A DNA stretch of 64,000 nt from Pseudovirgaria hyperparasitica (Eukaryota > Ascomycota > Dothideomycetes > Acrospermales > Acrospermaceae). The position numbers and the translations under genes are program-made. The stretch spans positions 372,001 through 436,000 of the forward strand of contig NW_022985552.1 of assembly GCF_010093815.1 (NCBI RefSeq). The letters run 5' to 3'. Under the pieces are notes generated by a model, which was not told where the DNA came from, did no database searches, and saw only the letters and a list, made by a program, of their open reading frames with translations. This document shows, piece after piece, positions 47,101 to 60,500 of the stretch. Each line of letters begins with the position of its first letter. Positions within the stretch are counted from its first letter, which is position 1.

Positions 47101-48801
47101 ACCGTATAAAGATACGAAAGATAAGGTATAATAGTACCCGGTCGCTTTCTTTTCCTATAAAATGGCGGATATAGAGACGCGTTATAATACGTACAACTAG
47201 GAACTACTTATAATCGTTAAGAGTTTTAAGTAATAGCGATATTATTTAGAAGACTCTATATATTAGATCGAATTATTATCGGATTACGTAAATCTATATT
47301 ACTTTATATCGACTAAGGTCCTTAATCACTAATAAGTACGTTAGGCTAAGTAGATATTAATATTTAACTTTAAAATCTTATATAAAGCTAGAAGAGAGAA
47401 TAAAGCTAATCCTCTATCGCGGCGTAAAGATTATAAGAAATTATTATAGAATAACGTAGATAGTTAGTATAATTTAGACTATGCTATACTTTAGATACTA
47501 TAAGACTAGTTATCTAATAGAATACTAGAAGCTAGGATACTTTCGGCGATTCTCCGCGGGAATTAGAGCGGGTATTAAGTAATCTAAATAAACGTCTAAG
47601 AAACTAAGAAAACCCTTAAAGACTTAATTAAATCTACCTAGAATTCTAATATATTAGTAAAGAAAGTTATAAGTATAAAAGGAAGCACTATAGATCCACC
47701 ATAGTTATTAAGGTAGGAACGATAATTAGACGCGATCTACTTCTAAGGCCGACTCTACGTGCCGGAAGGCGGCTTACGAATTAATATTTTAAGGGAATAG
47801 TATGATTACGCGTTAGTAGGGTACTTTAGCGTTATAAGGACGGTCGATTTAATCCGAAGAACGTACGACTAGCCGGGTCTTTATAAATATATAAAAGACT
47901 ACGTAAAAACGTATAACGTTTACTAGTATATAAAAGTATATAGACACTTACTATATAGCGAATTAAGGCTATTACCTATGCTAAAGAAGGTATAGAAGGA
48001 ATTATCGATAGATTTTATTATAGATCTACCCCTAAGTAAGTATTCTAGGTATATTTATAATAGTTTACTCGTAGTTCTAGATAGATTTATAAAGATATTA
48101 TACTATATCTCTATAAGGAAGACGATCTAAGTACCGAATCTTATAGATATACTACTCCATAACGTAGTCCGGCTCTATAGTATACTAAACAGTATAGTTT
48201 CAGATAGAGGTCCATAGATAACGTCTAAATTTTAGAAGGATTTCTACTATACGCTAGGAATTAAGCGGAAACTTAGTACTACGTTCTATCTATAAATAGA
48301 TAGATAGACGGAGCGGTAGAATTAGATAGTCGAGGCATATTTACGTATATATTATAACTATAAGTAGAATAACTAGATAAGGTTAGTCTATATCGCGGAA
48401 TTCGCGTATAATAATAGCCGATATACATTAACCTACGTAAGTCCGTTCGAAGTAAACTTCGGTTAGAACTATAATATATAGTTCTTAGGGACTTAGTTTA
48501 AAGTAGAACGACCTAACGTTAAAGTAATAGAAATTACTATAGAACTATTCTAAATATAAAGAAGTGTTATAAAGTTACTATAAGATACTACGGATTATAG
48601 TAAATCGCACTATAATAAGAGTAGAAAACCCATAATCTTTAATGTTAGGGATAAAGTTTTACTAAATAGTAAGAATATTTATAGTATTAGGCTAAAGAAG
48701 AAGCTTAACTATACGATAATAGATCTATATAAGATTACTCGTGTAATTAATAACTAGGCGTACGAGTTATAACTCCCTCCTACGTTAAAGATATATAATA
48801 T

Positions 48802-49402
48802 ATATAAGGAGGCGGGCTCCACGCACCAACCAACTACACCAAAAGGACCGAATCTTAAAGCTACTACTTCAAGGGTGGAGTACACTACTTATATACGACT
48901 ACTATATACATGTATAATTAACTAGTAGGCCACGTGCTCCTCACGTGCCTAATATTATCCCCCTTTTTAAAGGCGCGTGTCCTTACGCGTCGTAGGTATA
49001 CTACCTTACGAAAGATAAACTAAACTAGCCGTAACGGGCCTAGTATAAACCATGTGCATATATAACCAATACTCGCAATGCCGCCTCCAGTACTAGACAC
49101 GCTAACTTACCGTAGTAACGTTACTACCATGTCATCCGTCACGTGCATAAAGTACACGTAACGTGGTAAGCTAAACGGAATCGTGCGAAATTCAATAACG
49201 GTTAACTAGACCGAGAGTTAAACCCGTGACCCCGTAGTAGCTTTAAGATTATATAAGGAGGCGGGCTCCACGCACCAACTAACTACACTAAAAGGACCGA
49301 ATCTTAAAGCTACTACTTTAAGGGTGGAGTACACTACTTATATACGACTACTACATACATGTATAATCAACTGGCAGGCCACGTGCTCCTTACGTGCCTA
49401 AC
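48802..49402 (+). mobile_element. TRIM-like miniature LTR element in A2
   Basis: A 601 bp insertion absent from A1 at the same point (22399 region). It has two direct terminal repeats of about 152 bp (48802-48953 and 49251-49402) around a ~297 bp non-coding core, with an apparent aatat duplication on both sides (48797-48801 and 49403-49407). The exact ends are ambiguous by 1-2 bp. Terminal repeats start atataaggaggcgggc and end gtgcctaa(c/t). It keeps CA/TG, and differences between the repeats are C/T or G/A transitions. No coding capacity was seen, so it must be non-autonomous. The strand is assumed. Confidence 0.82.
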
Positions 49403-50159
49403 AATATATTCTATATTACGCTTCTTAAGCTATTTCATGTCTTATCGTTACCGGATTATTCTAAATAGATACTATATAAAGTAGTTACGTAAGAAGGTAT
49501 AGATATCTACGAAGTTAAGTAGATACTTAGCTAGTAACGCGCTAAAGATGGTACATAGCTATATAAGATTTATTAGAAAGAATATAATCCTAATAAAGAT
49601 ACTTAGGAACCTATAATAAATATTAGTAAAGTAGCGATATTAGTATATAAGTAGCGATTAGCAAAGAAAGCCGCGGAATTATAGAGAATTATACTAAAGT
49701 ACGGCGATTTAATATTTTTTAGTATAGTTTAGCGCCGAGGACGGCCGCCTAAAAGAAAGAAGGTAAAAGAGATATAGATCTTTAAAATATTCTAAGGAAT
49801 TAAGGAACTTCCTTAGAAAGTTCGAACTTAGAACTTTAAAAAATTTAACTAAAAAAGAGACTTAGAAAAATAATTTACTAAGAGAAATGGACATCGAAAA
49901 TCGGTGCCGATCGGTATAGATCGGTATAGATTACTAAAGAGATTAAAGAAGTTATTATTAAAGAAAGATAAAATTAAGAAAGCTAAAAGAAAATATAAAA
50001 ATCTATATAGATCTATATAAACTCGTACTAATCTATCTAGAAGAAGTAAGATCGCTTTAAAATTAAAACCAAAAAACTAAAAACGCTAGATAAAAGAGAT
50101 ATATTAGTACTAATTAGTATAGATCTAAACTAATTAAGTCGGAGTAGGAGTAGAAGTAC

Positions 50160-51060
50160 TAATTACCGTGATAGTTATATCTCATTCCTTTCGCTAGTTC
50201 TTATTTAGTATAGTATAGAGCTTTATAATATAAGTCTCTAGCCTTTCGTTCTAATGCTATAAATTCTATATAGCGCGCCTTATAGCTATAAACTCCTCTA
50301 TAGAAACCTATAGAGCGGTAGAACCCGGGACGGAGAGGGACGGACCGGCGCGGGCACGCTAAGAATTATATAAATTAGCGAAAAGATTTAACGATCGGTA
50401 TAGAACCATATACCTTTAGTATAGAAACTTCTAGATTAGAACTATCTTCCCTAAATTTACAGCTCTTTAGCACGCGCGAGAAAGGAACCTTAGCCTTTTT
50501 ACTAGAACCTTTTCTAGGAATTTTAATATCGCCGGTATATAGAAAGAAGTCCGAAGTAGTAGAGATTTTAGTACTATTATAGAGATTAATATATATTAGT
50601 AAGAATCTATAACGATTCGAGAAAAATAATATTACCTAGTAATCGCGGTAATAATAGCTATAGTAGATTCTAATAAATCCTTACGGATCTTATTAGAATC
50701 GTACTCCTAGGCGTAACCCTTACCTTAGGTATATAGCTTATAGAAAGCCTTCTCTAAGGCGTTATAATCGGTAGTACTACGCTCCTTATCGGTAGGGGTT
50801 ACTAGAGGCCTAGTAGTAATCTATACTGATATAAGTAAATCTATATAAAGTTCTTCGAACTTACTTAAATACCTATAAGTAATAACGCTTCTTAGTTATA
50901 TAAGTACTATATATTATAGATTTAGTACTACCGTGAGTAATATACGACGGAAAGTAATAACCATAATAATATATAGCTAGATTATTAGAGCCCGGCCTAG
51001 GTTAGGGTAGATTAATGGCTTTCGATATATCGGTAACGTATACGAGATAGAGATTATTCG
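50160..51060 (-). other. Antisense coding-like region in the 3' part of A2
   Basis: Collinear with 23140-24060 of A1 and protein-like on the minus strand only. Its retention in two copies shows that it belongs to family A and is not a chance insertion into one copy. Confidence 0.45.
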
Positions 51061-51599
51061 AAGGCGCCTATTTCCGTACTAATTACTTTAGAGCATCGAG
51101 ATTTCGGGAAACCATATTATAATTATTACTAATTTATATAGATTATTATAAATTATACTATTACTAGCTAAGGACGGCATGAAAATTAGTAAATTATATA
51201 AATCGTACTAAATTATAGTAAATCTATATAAATCTATGTCTATAAGAATCGGGTGATATACCTAATAATCTAAAAAACTCTATAAAGAGTTAAGAAGTTT
51301 TTTAAAGAAAGGAATATTTCTAAGAAAAGATTTTAATATAGGTAGTACCCGGGCTTACCGAATTAGATTACGTGATACGCTAGGCCTAATTAGATAATCT
51401 CACCTATATAAGAAGTTAGGATGGATAAAATCTAGTTTATTAGGAAAACGCTTATATAAATCTTAGATCGGTGAATATTGGTAAATATCTAAGACGAAGC
51501 GTGGAGAATAACTAAGGTCTTACGAGACTTAGGATAGAGATATAGAGATAGGTAATAATCTAGGTTACTAAGGATAGCTTCCTAGAGGGAAGGGATAAT

Positions 51600-51827
51600 T
51601 ATTAGGACTTAGCCTTAGGTAGGACCTAACCTATATATACCTTAGCTAATAGGGTTAGAAGGTGACGTGAAGGGCGGTAAATAGTCACGTGCTAGATAGA
51701 TCGGCGTCCCTTTAGATATATACTCTCGGATTCCTACCGAAAGGGTTCGGTAGTAATTCGTTCTATGATAGAATACACCCTATTATTCTATCTAACTACA
51801 CTACTATCCAATAACCCTATTCTTATA
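51600..51827 (+). repeat. 3' LTR of A2 (228 bp)
   Basis: Followed by the gtatc target duplication, after which element E resumes. Confidence 0.93.
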
Positions 51828-52489
51828 GTATCTTAGAAGATAGATATCTATATAAGTACGTATATAATAACTATTGGTATATATAGCGGGATTACTATAC
51901 TAACCTTTACTACTACTATTTAACTAGTAGTATACTAGGGAGTAACTATTTTATAGTATACCGTCCTCTAGCTATAAATACTTATACTAGTCCTAATTAT
52001 AATCTATCGCTAGCACGAGTTAGTCGTAGAAGATTATATATTTACTCTAATATATATAAGTATAAGGCTCGGTTAGAGCGGAGGCGTCTATATATATCTT
52101 ACCAACTAAAATATAGTATATATATTTATTATAAACTATGGATTTAGATTAGTATATATAAATAAAAATATAAGACTTAGTATATTAATAGACGAAATAG
52201 ACGCCCTCTATATATTTTAGACTAAAGTAGTCCCTTTAGATAGTATAGAGGAATTATCTATAAAGCTTACTTAGCTTAATAAAGTTAAATAGATAGGTAT
52301 ATTTAGTATAAAAATTTACGCTAAAGATAAAGCAACTACCTAGATATTTAATAAGATTATCTAAAGTTATACTACCTTATTTTACGATACTAGACTCGTA
52401 AATATCCTAGAAAAAGACTAGATATATATCCCCCTAGTAAGTAACTAGAAAACGCCTAGTATAAAGCTAAGCTACCGTATCTACCCGTT
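51828..52489 (+). mobile_element. Element E, part 2
   Basis: Continues E between the A2 and F insertions. It corresponds to the stretch between protease and reverse transcriptase in gypsy pol. It ends with the duplicated ccgtt (52485-52489). Confidence 0.6.
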
Positions 52490-52729
52490 TGTTAGGGCTG
52501 ACACTAGGATAGACTCAACTAGAATACTATGGTCTAGTACGGTCCGTGACAGGTGGACCCAGGGTAAGCCAGCTAGAATAAGCAAGACCACTATATAAGT
52601 AGGCCGCATACACTTAATTCCTACTCTTTAGGAATTAACCTTATTAAGAGAGTAGACTACCCTTTTAAATATATTCCCGAATCCTTCTATGACCTGTTAG
52701 ACTACTATCCTACGTCTATAATTCTTATA
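52490..52729 (+). repeat. 5' LTR of F (240 bp)
   Basis: Starts TGTTAGGG and ends cttata. It keeps more CA/TG than the 3' copy. Confidence 0.93.
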
Positions 52730-55700
52730 TTTTAATTTCTCTTTATATAGCACGACGGTAGTTCATAGAAATGGCTCTAACTACTCGTTATAATACCCGT
52801 CGCACCGCCTCTTATAGTAGACCTTCTCCTAACCTAAATGAGGAGAATAGTCTATCTATAACTACCCCTACCGATAACTATATCTTATAGGCTATCGCAC
52901 TAATAACTCGCACGATATTCTATGTAACTATGGAAGATATTATAGAATACGAGGATAGAGTCTATTATACTCTATCTCGGTCTAGTTCGAACTATACTAG
53001 ACCTAACCTTAATATAAGGCTAGACTTTATTAACGTTAACGAGTTAATCCGTTAGAATCGCCTAACGTTAACCATACCTTATAATAACGTGTATACTAGA
53101 CTATACGAAGAGAGGTAACGATAGGTTTAACTTAAGTAATAACTACGCGAACTCGACGAAGCTTAAGAACGCACTATAAGACTTAAAGCTATATTACACG
53201 CTTTAGTTCTAGTAACGACTAATCTATATTTATATAGACCTATACTAACTAAAACGATCTATCCTAGTCTACTACTATCCTAATTACCCCGATCTAAGAA
53301 ACCACCTTACTTTAATAGTAAAAGTAGAAAGAGTTTCCACGTATAGGCTTACTAATATAGCTGATTCTTCCATCTATTCACGAATAATAGCGATAAAATT
53401 AGATTCGCCTAGAACTACCTCGACCCGACGCCTTTAGAACGTTAGATAATATACCGAATTGAATATTCTAAGGATACCTATAACTAGGACACGTTTACCG
53501 AATTTCTCCTCTAATATTTTAGCGATAGGGCTAAACGACGCGACTAGGCCTAGGGCCATATCTTCGAGACTCGATAACGAGATAATTAGTTACCGTTATA
53601 ACTCCTTAAATACCTTCGGCCTCTCTAGAGAGAAGCCGAAGAAGATCGTATAATTCGATAGTACGACGACTTTAAACGGTCCCTTACCCTAAATATAAAG
53701 AACCGTCTCGACCTTATAACGATAATCTCTATAGACCTCTAAGCTCTTATAAACCTCGCGGAGTAATACTAGCGTATAATAAATAATTAACGCCGCGCTA
53801 GTATATGACTATCCCTAACGATCTAATTAAACGTAAAATCGTCTAACTAAAACCGATTTAGTAATAGATCTCGCGGGACGTTATAAGGCTACTACTACGC
53901 CTCAAATTTAAAACCACGCGGATCGTATCGTGGATCTCTCTACCAATTAATATATTAAGATACGAGGACCGACTTATATAAACGACCTAAAGTCACTTAC
54001 TATACCTATAGTAGAATAGACTATATAGTACCTAAGTACCGTTTAGGGAAGCCACCGAGTGCTAATATAACTAACTAACTAGTTATATACTATAAGTACT
54101 AGTAGCTAGGACACATCGCGCCTAACTACCTAGTATAGAATATAAAAAACTAATAGCCTATAAGAAACCCTCGCGACTTATAGATATGACTATAATAGAG
54201 GGGTAATCCGCTAAATAGTATATTAAACTATAGGCTAGACCTATTAAGGTCCCTTATAGATAATATTAGACTATAATACTTAATAGTAGGTCGGCTACTA
54301 ACGTTATGTTAACCTAACGAGCACGAGAACTTAACGCCGACATCCAAGCTCTAATAGGTGCCATGTTCTATAGTATCGACGGTCCTATTAAGTCATACGG
54401 TATCTATACTATTAAATATAGTATCTAGGATAGCGGAGGGAAATAGAAACTCTACTACTTAACCTTTATCGTGGTAGATAGTCCCTTTAATATAATCCTA
54501 GGTATACCGTAGCTTAAGAAATATAATCTAAAACTAGACTTCCTTAAGAAGACAGCTAGCTAGCGTATAAACCTACCTTAATGGGAACTAGTATAGCTTA
54601 TCGACGACGAATAATTCTAGAAAGATTATAAGAAGGCGATCTCTACTATCTACGTACTCTTACTCACGTAAAATAGTAAGCTTAGTATTAAAGTGGACGA
54701 AAACCTACTATATTAGTATAAAATATACTAACATATTACGTTAGCGATCGATTTCTCCGAACTACCTTAATACTAACCTACTAACCTTACTATTAATCTT
54801 AAAGACGGCTAGTAACCTCTATATAGACCTATCTACCCTCTTTTAGAACCTAAGTTATAAGCCCTTTAAGAATATATCGAAAAGAACCTTACGCGAGGAT
54901 AGATTAGGCCTAGTATATCCCTAGCCGGAGCTCTAATCCTCTTTATAAAGAAGAAGGATAGGAGCCTCTATCTATATATCGACTACCGTAGCCTAAATAA
55001 CATTACACGAAAGAATCGTTACCTACTACCTCTTATCTCCGAGTCTATTAATAGACTAGGACGCGTAAAGATCTTTACTAAGCTTAATCTACGTAACGCC
55101 TACTATCGCCTTTATATTAAGGAAGGCGACGAATGGAAAACGGCTTTTAGGACCCGTTATAGACACTTTAAGTATACCGTGGTCCCTTTTAGACTAACTA
55201 ACGCGCTAGGCATCTTCTAAGCGTATATTAATAACGTACTAGTAGGCCTACTCGACACGATATATATCGTGTACCTAGATAATATCCTTATCTTCTTAGA
55301 TAATAAGGAGGAGTATATCTAGCACGTACGTATAGTCCTAGATAGGCTAGAAAAGCATAAGCTATACATTAAGCTATCCAAATACGAGTTCCATTAGGAC
55401 TATATTAACTTTCTTAGCTTCGTTATTACTAATTAAGGTATAACCATAGAGAGAGATAGAGTTACTACTATTATAGACTAGCCTAAACTAAAATCCGTTC
55501 GAGACATACGTATCTTTATTAGCTTCACCAACTACTACCGAAAATTTATTAAACACTTCTCCCGTTTAGCCGCACCACTTAATACGCGTACTACTACCAC
55601 CGACTCGTCCATTACGGTCTATGGTAGATAGAAATAGCGTAATATTAAATCATAATCTATTAAATTAACTAAGGTCAAAAGAACATCCTTCGAGAAGATT

Positions 55701-58700
55701 AAAGAAGCATTTATAACCGCCCTATTACTAGTATACTTCGACCTAACCAAATCTATTCACGTCGAAACTAATATATTAGAATTTATAATCTCGGGTATAC
55801 TCTTCTAGCCTAGACTAATAGAGTCTAAAAAGGTCTAATAGTATCTAGTTACGTTCTTCTCGTGTAAGATAGCCGACGTCGAGACTAGATATACTATTTA
55901 TAACCAAGAGCTACTAGTAATAGTAGAGTCGTTTAAGTAGTAGCGATATTATCTTAAAGGTACTATGTATAACGTTAAGTTACTAACTAATCACTATAAC
56001 TTAAAGGGGTTTATAAGTACGACGGTTTTAAATCGTCGATAGGTTCGATAGGCTAAGTAGCTTATAAATTTCTACTTTATAATCTACCATCGACCTAGAA
56101 GTATAAACCTAGCTAATAGAATATTAAGAAGATCTAACTATAAAGAAGGCGCCTAGGATTATAGTAGCTATAGGGTCCTAGAGTAGCTATAGGCCCAACT
56201 CTTAAGGACGAGGTTAGATAATAAGTTATCTAACGATTAGCGAGATGCTAACGCCGATACTAGTAATCGAATTTATAAGACCGAAGCCGGTAACTAAAGA
56301 CGCGGTACCGAAGTCCCTAGTAAGCCATTTATTAGCGCTATTAGGGAGGGCGATAGTGCCCGGCGTGTATATTAAGTAGACCTTACCTAGTTAATTATAG
56401 ATCTATAAAAGACAGACCTAATAGTTTTAAAGTTACGTAAAATATAGTAAGATAGGTTATTACGGACCGAAGTAGACTATAAGTAGACCTTCGTAGACGG
56501 CTTACTCTACTATAATAGAAAGTACTATATACCGACGGGCAACACACGATTTACTATAGTTAGCCGATACCATGACGCTAACCTAGTAGGACATTTCGGG
56601 TATATACGCACCCTAAGCTTAATTCGTTAGTACTATTTTTAGAAAGATATACCTAAGTACGTCGAAGAATGGATAGCTACTTATCCGATTTATTAAAGAA
56701 TAAAGGCATCTAGATATAAGCCATATAGGAACTTATAGCCTCTACTAGTCCCCCTCTTTATATAGGAAGATATTACTATAGATTTTATAGTTAACTTATC
56801 TCTAAGTAAGATACTTAGGATAAGTTATAATTTAATTCTTATTATCGTAGATAGACTTATAAAGATGTCTAGGTACGTCCCTATATAGAAGACGATCACA
56901 TTAAAAGAACTAGTATAAGTATTCTAGAACAAGATTATTAAGGTCCATGGTATACTAAAAAGGATCGTTACGGACTAAGGGAGTATATTCACGTCTAAAT
57001 TCTAGACGTTATTCTACGAAATGGCCGGTATAAATAGAAACATGTTAATAGTATTCTATCTATAAATAGATAGTTAGATAGAGCGATAGAACTAAACGCT
57101 CGAGGCCTACCTTCGTGCATTCTATAATTTCGAATAAGATAACTAGGCCTCTCTACTAAGTATAGTAGAATTCGCGTATAATAATAGTCGTTATAGTATA
57201 ATAGGTGTTACGCCCTTCTAGGCGAACCTAGGACGTAGTCTAAGGATAGGTTTCGAACCTTATACGGTCTAGTTCGACCGAATGATAGATGTTAACGTCC
57301 ACGCGTAGAAACTAGTAATTAAAATCTTTAAAACCGCACGCAACTATCGTGTAATAATCTAGCAAGCGAATAAGTCGTATATAAAGTACTATAATAGATT
57401 AGTTAAAGATCAAGCGTACGAGAAGGGAGACGAAGTTCTCCTTAACGTTCGTAATATACGAACATCACGAGTAAATAAAAAGCTCGATTATAAAATAGCT
57501 AGTCCCTTCCGAATTAAACGTCGTATTAGTATAAGAGCCTACGAGCTCGACCTAGAAAACGATATAAAAGTCTATAATATATTCCACGTCTTATTACTTA
57601 AAAGGTTTCGACCTAACGTATATAAACGCACGAACGTATAATTATACTCTATTATACCCTAAGATAGACTAGACGTGTACGAAGTAGACTATATTATTAA
57701 ACATAGACTCGACGAGAACGGTGTCCAAAAGTATCGAATCCGTTAGAAGAACTATACTAAGGATAAGAACACCTAGGAACCTACGGTACATATCTTAAGT
57801 GCCGCGATAGCTATATATAAATAGAGGTTATAGAATAACACGTTACTATCGTAAACCTAGCGCCGTTAGGGCCGTCGTAAAAAGAAGAAGAATACTATAG
57901 AGAACGAAGTATCGAATCACGAATCCTAAACGCACACTAGAAAAACTCTATAAGGCAGCCCTATAATTTAAGCGATATACGCTTACTAAACGCGAAGAAA
58001 ACGTAAATAACCATTATAGGCACGCGACGCGATATATTATAATAGAATAATATAGAGAAGTCTAGAATAGACTAATATAGACTATTATACACGAGAAGAA
58101 CATAGAACTAAGAAACTAAAAAGGTACCCTACTACGGAATTAAACTCGTGATATACAACATAAAAGGTTAGAGTACCCGAACCGATAACTACTAGGCCAC
58201 TGGTTTAGATACTCTAATATAATTTAGAGAGATAAACTAATTTATATACGATGCCTACACTTAAGTAACTTAAAGGAAATTAGAACCTAAAATTTAATAG
58301 TTATAGAATAAATAAGAACGTATATAATATCATTAAGTTAAGAATTAAATTACTAAAAAACTAGTAGATAGGTATCTAAACGGTCTAAAAAGGACTAAAA
58401 CGGATAGAAACCAGGTAGATAGAGCTAACATATACTATATAGAAACCCTAGCAAACAGAGCCATAGAGCTACTCCTCTATCTTATTATTACTCTTAGAGT
58501 ATAGCGAACGAACTAACTAAGTAATAGAGCGATAGAGGTTAGAGACCTTATCCTCTAGAGTAACCACGCGCTTAGTTAGAGTCTAGTAAGACGACGACTA
58601 AGCGCTAGAGTAGAGTAACTAGACCTAAAGTTAGCTAACGCGGTCTAGAATAATCTAGAATAGAATATATACCCTCTTATGAGGTAACTTAGAAGGAGAA

Positions 58701-59370
58701 CTAGTAGACCTCTTATAAGACCCGTTAGTAGCACGAGGCGGGCGGGAAGGAATAGCACGAATCTCTTCTACGGCCTTAGTAGCTAAAACTAACTCCCTAG
58801 AATAGGTAGCCTAAGCGCTAGGAATCTCGCGGCGACTAAAAATTATAAGCTAAGGTTAATAATAATTAACGGTTTCTAAACTCATACTTTAATAACCTCT
58901 AGAAAGAGCTTATAGCGCTCCCTAAACTCCCTACGTATAGAAGCTAGGTAACCGCTAGAACCGCTAAGAGTCTCACGGACGCGAAGATCGTTATATATAT
59001 CTTATATATAAATAGAAACCTAAAAATATATTAGTATAGACGACTTTAGATTACCCTAGACTAAAATAGTCTAATAGACTTACCTAAAGATAAACTTTAC
59101 CGAGGACGGTATAGCGGCGGTAGTAGGTAGAGAGCTTAAAGATTAGGTGTATAGGCCTATCGCGGTTAGTAGAGTAGTAGCTAATACTAGAGTTAGAGCG
59201 GAAGAGATATTTAGAGCCGGTGGCGTAAGCCTTAATATACTTAAAGTATATTAAACCGTAGTTCGCCGTTTTCCTATAGCGTAAACCGCGACTACGTTTA
59301 GTATCTTCGGCGACCTAGGCCTTATTATTACTAGGGCTAGGTTTAGAGCGAATATTAAGGTTCTAAAAGG

Positions 59371-59774
59371 ACCTAGAGTAACTAAGTCGGTCTATATTAG
59401 ACCGAAAAGAGGAACGGCGTTTAGAGCGAGGCGGCGAAGGTATAAACTCTCGATTATTATCTACGACGAGATCTTCTTTATCCTCTAAAGGAGGTAGAGT
59501 AGATAGACGGCGCGAGTAGGTGTAGGTAGACTTTATAGCTACCTCTTCCGTAATACTAGTACTAGGATTACCTAGATTAGAGCGACTAGTAGCTACGTTA
59601 GTAGTAATAGTAGTAGTAGCCTTAGCTACCTTCTTCTCTAACTTAGAGCGCGCCTTTATACTACTACGATAAGTGGATTTTTTAGCCGGTATAGCCGGGG
59701 TAGAGATAATCCCTTTAGAGCGAGTCTTACGAGAGGAGGAGGTAGGCTTAGAAATAGGACTAGTATTAGATATC
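59371..59774 (-). other. Antisense open stretch in the 3' region of F
   Basis: About 134 codons are free of stops on the minus strand, although the element is otherwise saturated with RIP stops. The translation is basic and Ser/Thr-rich (KPTSSSRKTRSKG, IKARSKLEKKVAKATTT, PPRSKRRSSF), as in nuclear or DNA-binding linkers. It is rich in codons RIP cannot turn into stops, which partly explains the openness. No family is recognised. Coding-like antisense sequence may extend left to about 58640. Confidence 0.45.
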
Positions 59775-60260
59775 TATACACACACGTTAGCTAGAGATCT
59801 AAGAGTAGAATACTCGTTTAGCCTTAAAGGCGATTAAAGAAGCTAAATTAGTAACCATAATAACGCGAATGGATTATATAGGACTAGCTCTAATAAAAAT
59901 AGACTACTCTAGACCCGAACGGATCTAAACTAAAGGAGATAGTATATGAATTAACGACTTACCTTAAGAGTAAGGTAGATATACTAGAGAAGAAAATTTA
60001 GAATAAGAGAACTAAATATAAGCTTAGTTAATATGGCGGTCATATAACCCGCGGAGCTACCTCTAAGGTAGTAGCTATAAAGTAAGGGATAAGCGCGTAT
60101 ATAAATAAAAGTGAACTAGAGCTTAAGTTTACTAATATAAAGACTATTAATAACGTTATATAGATTTAATTAGATACGCGCATAAATATAACGCTTATAG
60201 AATTATGGATTTATATATAGCTAAGTACTTTAGGGCGAAGCATAAAAAGAAGAAGGATAT

Positions 60261-60500
60261 TATTAGGGCTAATACTAGAATAGACTTAACTAGAATACTA
60301 TGGTCTAGTACGGTCCGTGATAGGTGGACCTAGGGTAAGCTAGCTAGAATAAGCGAGACTACTATATAAGTAGGCCGTATATACTTAATTCCTACTCTTT
60401 AGAAATTAACCTTATTAAGAGAGTAGACTACCCTTTTAAATATATTCCCGAATCCTCCTATGACCTATTAGACTACTATCCTACGTCTATAATCCTTATA
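60261..60500 (+). repeat. 3' LTR of F (240 bp)
   Basis: Preceded by a polypurine tract and followed by the ccgtt duplication. Confidence 0.93.

Larger units (their letters stand above)
43896..51827 (+). mobile_element. Gypsy/chromovirus family A, copy A2 (both LTRs; broken), inserted in E
   Basis: Fossil with 228 bp LTRs at 43896-44123 and 51600-51827 and target duplication gtatc (43891-43895 and 51828-51832). The internal order is as in A1: gag, protease, reverse transcriptase, RNase H, integrase, chromodomain (about 49500-49640), AT-hook-like tail (about 49740-49765), antisense region. The LTRs differ at about 15 sites, all transitions. It contains the TRIM-like insertion at 48802-49402, and one short stretch of pol present in A1 is missing near 46855. 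Broken by many changes. Confidence 0.92.
52490..60500 (+). mobile_element. Element F: gypsy chromovirus with 240 bp LTRs (broken), inserted in E
   Basis: Fossil 8.0 kb element with LTRs 52490-52729 and 60261-60500 and target duplication ccgtt (52485-52489 and 60501-60505). Order: gag about 52770-54180, protease about 54300-54560, reverse transcriptase about 54850-55640 (IYIVYLDNILIFLD, FTNYYRKFI), RNase H about 55690-56090, integrase about 56400-57300, chromodomain about 57670-57790 (YEVDYIIKHRLDENG), a 2.4 kb 3' region with antisense coding-like sequence, and a purine tract aaaaagaagaagg. The LTRs differ at about 16 sites, all transitions. A different family from A: LTRs and coding sequence do not align. 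Broken by many changes. Confidence 0.92.
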
